Numbered from the stretch's first letter, positions 1 to 6,148 are shown. The stretch: 8,526 bases of DNA from Desulfovibrionaceae bacterium (GCA_009778355.1 WRJY01000242.1:1-8526), one strand, 5' to 3'. Translations and numbers: made by a program. Notes: a model not told the origin generated them from the letters alone.

Positions 1-221
1 GCGGGCAGTAGCCCGCTGCGTTCTCGCGCCTTGCCTGGCACGCCGATCACGGCACTGGCGGATGCATCCAACTGCCGTTTTTAGGATGATTGGTTCCATC
101 TGTCAATCCGCGTCCATTGTTTGCCAGGGTATCGCTCGGCGGGCAGTCATTTTGCTCCGCTTGCTCCGCGCAGCCGCCCAAAGCGAAGCGCCGCCAAGGT
201 ACATACCCGGGCGGCGCGTCT
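1..221. other. Non-coding left edge with small inverted repeats
   Basis: I find no supportable gene here. The stretch holds short hairpins: GCGGGC/GCCCGC with an AGTA loop at 1-16, a GCCG/CGGC pair near 43-54, and a perfect 8-bp stem GCGCCGCC (188-195) with GGCGGCGC (210-217), whose loop carries a further GGT/ACC pair. On the minus strand, positions about 40-95 read like the short dispersed intergenic repeats common in Comamonadaceae, with an AAAACGGCAGTTGG segment. That resemblance is from memory and unproven. The mix of AT-rich and GC-rich blocks with no reading frame suggests intergenic or decayed accessory DNA. Confidence 0.4.
188..217. repeat. 8-bp stem hairpin
   Basis: GCGCCGCC at 188-195 pairs perfectly with GGCGGCGC at 210-217. 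Inside the loop GGT (198-200) can pair with ACC (205-207) around an ACAT loop. No T-run follows on the plus strand. On the minus strand the hairpin lies just downstream of the ATTTTTATTC that ends the element at 222-352, so it could act as a second transcription or RNA-stability barrier. It might equally be a fragment of a dispersed palindromic repeat. Confidence 0.45.
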
Positions 222-352
222 GAATAAAAATGCTGCCGAAGCGGCCTGAAACGAAGGAGGAGGAGGGAGGGAGGAGGAAGTGCGTTTCAGGGTTTCAATT
301 GACTCGATGAGTCAGTAGGCTCGGCAGCGTCAAGTCACAGGAATCAATCAAC
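222..352 (-). ncRNA. Candidate structured small RNA with CCUCC-rich loop
   Basis: Three nested perfect helices form a three-way junction. The closing stem is GCTGCCGA (232-239) with TCGGCAGC (321-328), extended by A230/T330 and by GC 241-242 with GC 319-320. The second stem is CCTGAAACG (245-253) with CGTTTCAGG (283-291), closing a 29-nt purine tract at 254-282. The third is TGACTC (300-305) with GAGTCA (309-314). Read on the minus strand the big loop is pyrimidine-only over most of its length, with repeated CCTCC including CCTCCTCCC, complementary to Shine-Dalgarno sequences. The closing stem is then followed by ATTTTTATTC, like an intrinsic terminator. A promoter-like TTGCAG, 18 bp, TATCAT lies just upstream, predicting an RNA of about 130 nt. 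Two peripheral G-T pairs at 231/329 and 299/315 favour plus-strand folding, so orientation is open. Read on the plus strand, the loop would instead display many GGA motifs. I cannot assign a known RNA family. Confidence 0.4.
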
Positions 353-358
353 CAGTGA

Positions 359-388
359 ATGATAGGAGATAAGAGTGCCGAACTGCAA
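359..388 (-). promoter_or_regulatory. Possible sigma-70 promoter for the 222-352 element
   Basis: On the minus strand TATCAT (359-364) matches the -10 consensus at five of six positions. TTGCAG (383-388) matches the -35 at its first three bases, with an 18-bp spacer. Transcription would start near 352, just outside the folded element. The -35 is weak, so this is a suggestion from spacing and position. Confidence 0.3.
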
Positions 389-598
389 GGAAAGTTTCCT
401 CCGCAAGGGCTATTTCATGGTAAAAAACTGTAAATTTCCCCCGCGCGAAGCGGAAAAAGGCGCGTTGGCGGCTCAGGGGGGATCGCTGCGCCATGCCAGC
501 AGCCGCGCCGTATTGCAGCGCCAGGTTGCCGCCCAGGGCAGCCATCCGCCCGCCGCCGGGCATGGCCAGCGCGCACGCCGGCCCCGATCTGCTCGTCG
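389..598. other. Unassigned GC-rich stretch before DUF4870 tail
   Basis: Open frames of 70-105 codons occur here on both strands, but none has a composition or motif I recognise. The plus-strand frame starting GTG at 375 has an AGGAG six bases upstream, yet its product turns into low-complexity Arg/Ala/Gly soon after residue 29. An AGGAAA-G-TTTCCT inverted repeat lies at about 389-401. The stretch probably contains the junction or decayed 5' part of the DUF4870 gene whose 3' end follows. Confidence 0.35.
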
Positions 599-736
599 GT
601 GATCCTCGTCGTCATCGGCCTGTTTCTGTTTCCGGTACTGGGCGTGCTGAACCTGATTTTCTGCATCATCGGCGGCGTCAAGGCCAGTAGCGGCGAAGCC
701 TTCCGCTGCCCGTTCGCGTTGCGCCTGATCAAGTAA
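599..736 (+). pseudogene. 3' remnant of a DUF4870 (Tic20-like) membrane-protein gene
   Basis: Read from 599 to the TAA at 734-736, this frame gives one long hydrophobic helix (VILVVIGLFLFPVLG, then LIFCIIGGVKA) and ends GEAFRCPFALRLIK. I recognise the C-terminal signature of DUF4870 membrane proteins: a last transmembrane helix, then a motif of the form KAxxGExxRYPxxxRxIK. Those proteins are usually about 110-120 residues, with an N-terminal His-Leu helix and an EALNFQ motif. Neither is found upstream in any frame, and the frame before 590 is unlike a membrane protein. I therefore call a 5'-truncated or decayed gene of unknown function. The usual Tyr of the RYP motif is Cys here, fitting relaxed selection. 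It ends 10 bp from the convergent lplT stop. Confidence 0.6.
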
Positions 737-746
737 GCGCGGGAAC

Positions 747-2030
747 TTACTCATGACCGGGATCGTCGCGCGCGATTTGCAGCAGGTGCTCGACCTCGGC
801 TGAGTGGCGGCGCAGATTGGCCATGTGCCAAAGCTGGATCGCCAGCATGACCAGCATCACCACGGCGCCGAACAGCGCAATGGCGCCGAACGCCGGCAGC
901 CCGAAGCCGGTGGCGGCGCTGTACAGCGCCCCCAGCACCAGAATGCAGGCCTGCTCGTTGAAGTTCTGCACCGCGATCGAGCGGCCAGCGCCCATCAGGT
1001 TGTGGCCGCGGTGTTGCAGCAGCGCGTTCATCGGTACCACGATGTAGCCGCCCAGCGCGCCGAGGAAAATCAAAAACGGCACCGCCAGCCACAGCCGGTC
1101 GATGAAAATCATGGCGATCAAGGCCGCGCCCATCAGCGCGCCCAGCGGCATGACCGAGGTGGCGCGCTCCAGCCGCACCCGCATCGACACCAGGATGGCG
1201 CCCGCCACGGTGCCGATGGCCACCACCCCGATCAGCTTGGCCGCCTGCGGGGTGGCGTAGCCCAGCGCCGCCGCCGCCCAGGCCAGCACGATGTAGCGCA
1301 TGTTGCCCGACGCGCCCCAGAACAGCGTGGTGGTGGCCAGCGAAATTTGGCCCAGCCGGTCGCCCCACAGCCGCAGATTGCAGCGCCAGAAATCGGCCAG
1401 CAGCGCCAGTTTGTTGGCCGGCAGCGGACGCATTTCGACGCCAGTGTGCGGAATACGCAGGTTGATCGCGGCGGCCAGCGCGTACACCAGCGCCGTGACG
1501 GCGATGGCGGCCTCGGCCGGCGTGTTGATCGGCAGGTCGATGCCCGGCAGGTCGATCCCCAGCAGCGCGCCCGACAGGCGCGGCCCCAGCAGCAGCCCGC
1601 CGAGCACCACGCCAAGGATGATGGAGGTGATGGTCAGCCCCTCGATCCAGCCGTTGGCCTTGACCAGTTGCGATGGCGGCAGCAGTTCGGTCAGGATGCC
1701 GTACTTGGCCGGCGAATACGCCGCCGCGCCCAGTCCGACGACGGTATAGGCCAGCAGCGGGTGGCCGCCCAGCAGCATCATCAGACAGCCGGCGATCTTG
1801 ATCGCGTTGCTGACGAACATCACCCGCCCCTTGGGGCGCGAATCGGCGAACGCGCCGACCCAGGGCGCCAGCGCCACGTAAGACAGCGCGAACACCGGAA
1901 CCAGCGCAGCGCGCTGCCATTCCTGCCCGCCGGCGCAACGCAGCAACTCGACCGCCGCGACGAACAGCGCGTTGTCCGCCAGGGAGCTGAAAAACTGCGC
2001 GGCCATGATGGTGTAAAAGCCGCGTTTCAT
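747..2030 (-). CDS. lplT: Lysophospholipid transporter LplT (MFS)
   Basis: This is a 427-residue inner-membrane major-facilitator protein. LplT flips lysophospholipids, mainly lyso-PE, from the outer to the inner leaflet for re-acylation. The ATG at 2028-2030 is chosen because the product then opens MKRGFYTIMAAQFFSSLADN, matching the family start. A frame extension to 2096 adds 22 unlikely residues from the leader. No good Shine-Dalgarno precedes this ATG. Visible are the first helix (about 5-30), the motif-A-like loop GAFADSRPKGR (59-69), AAAYSPAKYGILTELLPP (102-119), and GRSIAVQNFNEQA in the C-terminal half, with about 11-12 hydrophobic segments overall. It is slightly longer than the E. 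coli protein (397), partly from a loop containing GIDLP twice (158-167). It diverges from alr. No acyltransferase partner (aas) lies in the window. Confidence 0.88.
   Translation of the reverse strand: MKRGFYTIMAAQFFSSLADNALFVAAVELLRCAGGQEWQRAALVPVFALSYVALAPWVGAFADSRPKGRVMFVSNAIKIAGCLMMLLGGHPLLAYTVVGLGAAAYSPAKYGILTELLPPSQLVKANGWIEGLTITSIILGVVLGGLLLGPRLSGALLGIDLPGIDLPINTPAEAAIAVTALVYALAAAINLRIPHTGVEMRPLPANKLALLADFWRCNLRLWGDRLGQISLATTTLFWGASGNMRYIVLAWAAAALGYATPQAAKLIGVVAIGTVAGAILVSMRVRLERATSVMPLGALMGAALIAMIFIDRLWLAVPFLIFLGALGGYIVVPMNALLQHRGHNLMGAGRSIAVQNFNEQACILVLGALYSAATGFGLPAFGAIALFGAVVMLVMLAIQLWHMANLRRHSAEVEHLLQIARDDPGHE
1531..1560 (-). repeat. 15-bp tandem duplication inside lplT
   Basis: GGCAGGTCGATGCCC (1531-1545) is followed directly by GGCAGGTCGATCCCC (1546-1560), one mismatch apart. 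On the coding strand it encodes GIDLP twice, at residues 158-167 of LplT, in a loop between transmembrane segments. It keeps the frame and looks like a recent slippage duplication. Confidence 0.85.
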
Positions 2031-2063
2031 GGAGGGGCGGAGCCTGAAAAGACGGCGAACCAC

Positions 2064-2090
2064 GTTGGGCTTCGCTGCGCTCCCCCCAAC
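2064..2090. repeat. GTTGGG/CCCAAC inverted repeat in lplT leader
   Basis: GTTGGG (2064-2069) pairs with CCCAAC (2085-2090) around a loop containing CTTCGCTGCGCTCC. It falls in the predicted 5' leader of lplT. The loop wording resembles filler repeats scattered through Burkholderiales intergenic regions; that resemblance is from memory. It could fold in the lplT mRNA. Confidence 0.4.
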
Positions 2091-2131
2091 CTGCATCGGT
2101 TGCCAATGATGAAAGTAAAAATGAGGTAACA

Positions 2132-2140
2132 GTTATAGCA
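2132..2140 (-). promoter_or_regulatory. Possible extended -10 promoter for lplT
   Basis: On the minus strand TGC-TATAAC forms an extended -10 element: TATAAC at 2132-2137, TG at 2139-2140. The best -35-like hexamer, TTGGCG at 2152-2157, is only 14 bp away, so any activity would rely on the TG extension. Transcription would start near 2125, leaving a leader of about 95 nt before the ATG at 2030. A GGCGATCGCC palindrome at 2146-2155 lies just upstream. I could not find a convincing opposite promoter for alr. Confidence 0.35.
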
Positions 2141-2201
2141 CGCGCGGCGATCGCCAACAGTGACAGAATCGGGCGGTTTTCCGCGCCTTGCGAGCGCCGT
2201 C

Positions 2202-3299
2202 ATGCCGCGTCCCATCCACGCCACCATCCATACCGGCGCGTTGCGCCACAACCTGGAGCGCCTGCGCGCCGCCGCGCCGGGCGCGCGGCTGTGGGCCATC
2301 GTCAAGGCCAATGCCTACGGCCACGGCATCGAGCGCGCCTACGAAGGCCTGCGCGGCGCCGACGGTTTTGCCTTGCTGGACGCCAGCGAGGCCGAGCGCG
2401 TGCGCGCGCTGGGCTGGCGCGGCCCCATCCTGTTGCTGGAAGGCGCGTTCGAGCCGCGCGACCTGGAGCTGTGCTCGCGCCTGGGTCTGTGGCATGTCGT
2501 GCACTGCGACGAACAGATCGACTGGCTTGGCCGCCACAAGACGCAGCAGCCGCACCGGGTGTTTCTCAAGCTCAACTCGGGCATGAACCGGCTGGGCCTG
2601 GCGCCCGCGCGCTACCGCGCCGCCTACGCGCGCCTGCAGGCGTTGCCGCAGGTGGACGAAATCTCGCTCATGACGCATTTTTCCGACGCCGATGGCGACA
2701 AGGGCATTGCCGCGCAGTGGGCCGTCTTCCAGCACGCCACCGACGGCCTGCCGGGCGAGCGCAGCGTCTGCAACAGCGCCGCCACGCTGCGCCACGGCCA
2801 TGACGCCGCCGTGCGCGGCGACTGGGTGCGGCCCGGCATCGCCGTCTATGGCTCGTCGCCCGACTTTCCCGTTCACGACATCGCCCATTGGGACCTGCGG
2901 CCCACCATGACGTTGGCTTCCAAATTAATAGCAATCAACACACTGCGAGCAGGCGACAGCGTGGGTTACGGCTCCACCTTCACGGCCCGGGAGCCGATGC
3001 GCATCGGCATCGCCGCCTGCGGCTATGCCGACGGCTACCCGCGCCACGCGCCCACCGGCACGCCGGTGCTGGTCGATGGCGCGCGCGCCCGCACCCTGGG
3101 CCGCGTCAGCATGGACATGCTGGCGGTGGACCTGACCGGCGTGCCGCAAGCGTGCCTGGGGCACGAAGTCACGCTGTGGGGGTTGGCCGGCAACGGCGCG
3201 GCGCTGCCCATCGACGAAGTGGCGCACAGCGCCGGCACCGTGGGCTACGAACTGATGTGCGCGCTGGCGCCGCGGGTGCCGGCGGAGGCTGGCGAATGA
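2202..3299 (+). CDS. alr: Alanine racemase
   Basis: This is a 365-residue PLP-dependent enzyme converting L- to D-alanine in the cytosol for peptidoglycan. The start at 2202 gives MPRPIHATIH, the usual opening in this group; a GTG at 2160 in frame would add 14 residues without a ribosome site. The N-terminal barrel carries the PLP lysine in AIVKANAYGHG (Lys35). Downstream come FLKLNSGMNRLG, LMTHFSDADG, CNSAATLRHG and the phosphate-binding region DWVRPGIAVYGSSPDF. The C-terminal domain has the catalytic tyrosine in SVGYGSTF (Tyr256), then ACGYADGYPRHAP and GRVSMDMLAVDLTG. All key residues are present, so it should be active. It diverges from lplT and runs convergently towards gyrB. Codons at 2919-2942 are oddly AT-rich, with adjacent TTA and ATA, while the protein stays family-like. 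It could serve as housekeeping (alr) or catabolic (dadX) racemase; no dadA neighbour is seen. Confidence 0.93.
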   Translation: MPRPIHATIHTGALRHNLERLRAAAPGARLWAIVKANAYGHGIERAYEGLRGADGFALLDASEAERVRALGWRGPILLLEGAFEPRDLELCSRLGLWHVVHCDEQIDWLGRHKTQQPHRVFLKLNSGMNRLGLAPARYRAAYARLQALPQVDEISLMTHFSDADGDKGIAAQWAVFQHATDGLPGERSVCNSAATLRHGHDAAVRGDWVRPGIAVYGSSPDFPVHDIAHWDLRPTMTLASKLIAINTLRAGDSVGYGSTFTAREPMRIGIAACGYADGYPRHAPTGTPVLVDGARARTLGRVSMDMLAVDLTGVPQACLGHEVTLWGLAGNGAALPIDEVAHSAGTVGYELMCALAPRVPAEAGE

Positions 3300-3322
3300 G
3301 GGCTTGGATTGCTCCAAGCCCT
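3299..3322 (+). terminator. Intrinsic terminator-like hairpin after alr
   Basis: AGGGCTTGGA (3299-3308) pairs perfectly with TCCAAGCCCT (3313-3322) around a TTGC loop. The stem begins in the last base of the alr stop codon. The downstream tract TTGATCTTA is only moderately T-rich, so termination may be partial. The same hairpin is readable from the opposite strand and could also stop transcripts coming past gyrB. Confidence 0.6.
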
Positions 3323-3349
3323 TGATCTTAGGGTGAATCTCACCTTCTG

Positions 3350-3426
3350 AAGAGCGTATTGCGGGAAGACTGCGCGATACGTTCTGTGAGGACCGGAGTC
3401 GGGTCACCGCTCCGGTAACCTGGCGC
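3350..3426 (+). mobile_element. Group II intron remnant (domains V and VI)
   Basis: Positions 3352-3384 fold like group II intron domain V, the catalytic hairpin. The lower stem GAGCGTAT pairs with ATACGTTC, including the diagnostic AGC triad (3353-3355) against GTT (3381-3383) as A-U, G-U, C-G. A two-base CG bulge (3375-3376) sits on the 3' side, followed by an upper stem closed by a GAAGA loop. The total is 33 nt against the usual 34, and the loop is not a clean GNRA tetraloop. Linker TGTGA leads to a domain VI-like hairpin: ACCGGAG (3392-3398) with CTCCGGT (3410-3416), then unpaired AA (3417-3418) that could supply the branch-point adenosine before CC. Both wobble pairs in the domain V stem work only on the plus strand. 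No domains I-III or reverse transcriptase precede it; alr ends 50 bp upstream. It is therefore a 3' relic that cannot splice by itself. The intron's exact 3' end is unclear. Confidence 0.65.
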
Positions 3427-3528
3427 GGGCGAAGGGCAACCTCAGTTCCTGCCGCGACCGATGAACCCGACGCCATCATGGCCGCGGCCAGCGTTGTTCG
3501 GCAGGCAGCGGCTTGACTTCGATGAGCC
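3427..3528. other. Spacer between intron remnant and gyrB
   Basis: No gene is supportable. CGCGG (3424-3428) can pair with CCGCG (3452-3456), enclosing AGG-GCAA-CCT (3433-3442), a GNRA-capped mini-hairpin. This could be flanking target DNA or further folded RNA. A perfect 12-bp palindrome TGGCCGCGGCCA lies at 3479-3490. No hairpin with a T-run is visible for gyrB on the minus strand in this spacer. Confidence 0.4.
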
Positions 3529-6126
3529 TCAGGCGTCGATATTCATCGCTCGCAGCGCGTTGGTTTCGATGAAATCGCGGCGCGGTTCGACCTCGTCGCC
3601 CATCAGGGTGGTGAACACGCGGTCGGCTTCGATGGCGTCGTCGATCTGCACGCGCAGCAGGCGGCGCACGTCGGGATCCATGGTGGTTTCCCAAAGCTGC
3701 TCGGGGTTCATTTCGCCCAAGCCCTTGTAACGCTGGCGGCTGGTGGTGCGTTCGGCTTCGGCCAGCAGCCATTGCATGGCCTGGCGGAAGTCGCCGGCGC
3801 GCTCTTCGCGCTGGCGCTCGCCTTCGCCGCGCGTGACCCTGGCGTCGTCTCCCAGCAGGCCCTTGAAGGTTTGCGCGGCCTCGGCCAGGGCCGCGTAGTC
3901 GGCGCCGTGCACGAAGTCCTGCGTGATGACGCTGCTCTTGATGTTGCCGTGGTGCCGCCGGCTGATGCGCAGGATGGGCTTGTCGGAGCGGGCGTCGAAC
4001 TCGCTGGCCACCTCGGGCGCGCTGCCGTTGGCCTGCATGTCGGTCAGGCGCTGCTCCAGGGCGGCGGCGCTGGCCTGGGCGGCCTGCACGCTGCCCAAGT
4101 CCAGCGTTACGCCGCCGGCAATGGCGCGCAGCGCCTCGGCGTCCATGAATTGCGACAGCCGCTCGATCACGCCTTCGGCCAGTTGGTATTTGCGCGCCAG
4201 TTCGGCCAGCGTGTCGCCGCTGATTTGCTGCGGCGCGCTGCCGCCGGTGTGCACCACGGCGTCTTTCAGCGCCACGCGCATGAGGAAGGCGTCCAGCGCG
4301 GGGCCGTCCTTCAGGTACAGCTCTTCCTTGCCGGCCTTGACCTTGTACAGCGGCGGCTGGGCGATGTAGATGTGGCCGCGCTCGACCAGTTCGGGCATCT
4401 GGCGGTAGAAGAAGGTCAGCAGCAAGGTGCGGATGTGCGCGCCGTCCACGTCGGCGTCGGTCATGATGATGATGCGGTGGTAGCGCAGCTTGTCGATGTT
4501 GAAGTCGTCGGCGCCGCTGCGGCCCGAATCGGCGGCGGTCTTGCCGATGCCGGTGCCCAGCGCGGTGATGAGGGTGACGATTTCGTTGCTGGTCAGCAGC
4601 TTTTCGTAGCGCGCGCGTTCCACGTTCAGAATTTTGCCGCGCAGCGGCAGGATGGCCTGGAACTTGCGGTCGCGCCCCTGCTTGGCGCTGCCGCCGGCGG
4701 AGTCGCCCTCGACGATGTAGATCTCGGACAGCGCCGGGTCTTTTTCCTGGCAGTCGGCCAGCTTGCCCGGCAGGCCGAAGCCGTCCAGCACGCCCTTGCG
4801 GCGCGTCATCTCGCGCGCCTTGCGCGCCGCCTCGCGGGCGCGCGCGGCCTCGACGATCTTGCCGCACAAAATCTTGGCGTCGTTGGGGCGCTCTTGCAGG
4901 TAGTCGGTGAGCGCCTTGGCGACGATGTCCTCCACCGGCGCGCGCACCTCGGAGCTGACCAGTTTGTCCTTGGTCTGGCTGCTGAACTTGGGTTCGGGCA
5001 CTTTCACCGAAAGGACGCAGGTCAAGCCCTCGCGCATGTCGTCGCCCGATACATCGACCTTGGCTTTTTTCGCCAGTTCGTTGTCGGCGATGTACTTGCC
5101 GATGACGCGCGTCATGGCCGCGCGCAGTCCGGTCAGGTGCGTGCCGCCGTCGCGCTGTGGAATGTTGTTGGTGAAGCACAGCACCTGTTCGTTGTAGCCG
5201 TCGTTCCACTGCATGGCCACCTCGACGCCGATCTCGGTGCCGGCAATGCCGCCATAGCTGTCGGCGGGCCGCGAGCTGGTGGCGTGAAAGGCGTTGGGGT
5301 GCAGCACACGCTTGCCGCCGTTGATGAAGTCAACGAAGCCCTTGACGCCGCCGGCGCCGGAAAAGTCGTCTTGCTTGCCGGTGCGTTCATCGGCCAGGCG
5401 GATGCGCACCCCGTTGTTCAGAAAGCTCAACTCGCGCAGGCGCTTGCTGAGGATTTCGTAGTGAAACTCGCTGTTTTCCTTGAAGACCTCGGTGTCCGGC
5501 AGAAAGCGCACCTCGGTGCCGCGCTTTTCGGTGTCGCCGGTGATCTTCATGGGCGATATATCGACGCCGCCGGCCTGCTCGACGATGCGGTCCTGCACCA
5601 CGCCGCGGCTGAACTCCAGTTCGTGCTTCTTGCCCTCGCGCCGCACCACCAGGCGCAGCTTGCTCGACAGCGCGTTGACGCACGACACGCCCACGCCGTG
5701 CAGGCCGCCGGAGACCTTGTAGCTGTTCTGGTTGAACTTGCCGCCGGCGTGCAACTCGGTCAGGGCGATTTCGGCTGCCGAGCGCTTGGGCTCGTGCTTG
5801 TCGTCCATCTTCACACCGGTGGGAATGCCGCGCCCGTTGTCCACCACGCTGATGGAGTTGTCGCTATGGATGGTGACGACGATATCGTCGCAGTAGCCGG
5901 CCAGCGCCTCGTCGATCGAGTTGTCCACCACCTCGAACACCAGGTGGTGCAGGCCAGTGCCGTCGCTGGTGTCGCCGATGTACATGCCGGGGCGCTTGCG
6001 CACGGCCTCCAGCCCCTCCAGTATCTGGATGGCGGCTTCGCCGTAGCCGTCGCCAGCACTGGCGCCCTCCGCGCGCTGCGGTGCGGGCTTGTTTTCGGGC
6101 GTTTCGGACTGCTGGTTATCGCTCAT
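3529..6126 (-). CDS. gyrB: DNA gyrase subunit B
   Basis: This 865-residue ATPase subunit of DNA gyrase (with GyrA, not in the window) introduces negative supercoils. The ATG at 6124-6126 opens MSDNQQSETP. A frame extension upstream to 6189 crosses the terminator at 6149-6177 and is rejected. The GHKL ATPase domain shows YIGDTSDGTGLHHLVFEVVDN (49-69, catalytic Glu65, Asn69), VVDNGRGIPTG (94-104) and SGGLHGVGVSCVNALS (139-154). QTKDKL (384-389) supplies the transducer lysine. The TOPRIM domain has the metal-binding IVEGDSAGGSA (471-481) and DADVDGAHIRT (557-567). The C-terminal tail QRYKGLGEMNPEQLWETT (798-815) closes the protein. It is longer than E. coli GyrB (804), as usual for betaproteobacteria, mostly around 610-790. 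The gene lies 86 bp downstream of dnaN and is convergent with alr. Ribosome binding looks weak (ACGAG). It appears intact. Confidence 0.97.
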   Translation of the reverse strand: MSDNQQSETPENKPAPQRAEGASAGDGYGEAAIQILEGLEAVRKRPGMYIGDTSDGTGLHHLVFEVVDNSIDEALAGYCDDIVVTIHSDNSISVVDNGRGIPTGVKMDDKHEPKRSAAEIALTELHAGGKFNQNSYKVSGGLHGVGVSCVNALSSKLRLVVRREGKKHELEFSRGVVQDRIVEQAGGVDISPMKITGDTEKRGTEVRFLPDTEVFKENSEFHYEILSKRLRELSFLNNGVRIRLADERTGKQDDFSGAGGVKGFVDFINGGKRVLHPNAFHATSSRPADSYGGIAGTEIGVEVAMQWNDGYNEQVLCFTNNIPQRDGGTHLTGLRAAMTRVIGKYIADNELAKKAKVDVSGDDMREGLTCVLSVKVPEPKFSSQTKDKLVSSEVRAPVEDIVAKALTDYLQERPNDAKILCGKIVEAARAREAARKAREMTRRKGVLDGFGLPGKLADCQEKDPALSEIYIVEGDSAGGSAKQGRDRKFQAILPLRGKILNVERARYEKLLTSNEIVTLITALGTGIGKTAADSGRSGADDFNIDKLRYHRIIIMTDADVDGAHIRTLLLTFFYRQMPELVERGHIYIAQPPLYKVKAGKEELYLKDGPALDAFLMRVALKDAVVHTGGSAPQQISGDTLAELARKYQLAEGVIERLSQFMDAEALRAIAGGVTLDLGSVQAAQASAAALEQRLTDMQANGSAPEVASEFDARSDKPILRISRRHHGNIKSSVITQDFVHGADYAALAEAAQTFKGLLGDDARVTRGEGERQREERAGDFRQAMQWLLAEAERTTSRQRYKGLGEMNPEQLWETTMDPDVRRLLRVQIDDAIEADRVFTTLMGDEVEPRRDFIETNALRAMNIDA

Positions 6127-6148
6127 CTTTTCACTCGTTTTCCAGGTT

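Noticed and set aside
348..563. Minus-strand 71-codon frame
   Set aside because: Partly plausible composition, but no recognisable domain, no ribosome site, and it lies in a patch with competing frames of equal quality.
375..602. Small plus-strand gene starting GTG with AGGAG upstream
   Set aside because: The ribosome site is attractive, but after about 29 residues the product becomes low-complexity Arg/Ala/Gly/His with no homology I recognise, and it overlaps the proposed minus promoter. Not supportable without expression data.
804..2129. A 441-codon plus-strand open frame opposite lplT
   Set aside because: Its product is Arg/Gln/His-rich low complexity, typical of an antisense shadow in high-GC DNA; the minus-strand LplT frame has clear family motifs.
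2160..2201. Upstream GTG start for alr
   Set aside because: No ribosome site and 14 extra residues not typical of the family; ATG at 2202 gives the family-like N-terminus.
3351..3385. tRNA or ordinary terminator reading of the 13-bp stem hairpin
   Set aside because: There is no cloverleaf, CCA-proximal stem or TΨC arm, and no T-run follows. The AGC/GTT triad and CG bulge fit group II intron domain V much better.
2925..3479. Minus-strand open frame of 184 codons across the alr 3' end and the spacer
   Set aside because: Over half is antisense to alr, and the rest covers the terminator hairpin and intron domain structure. No start signal or known motif.
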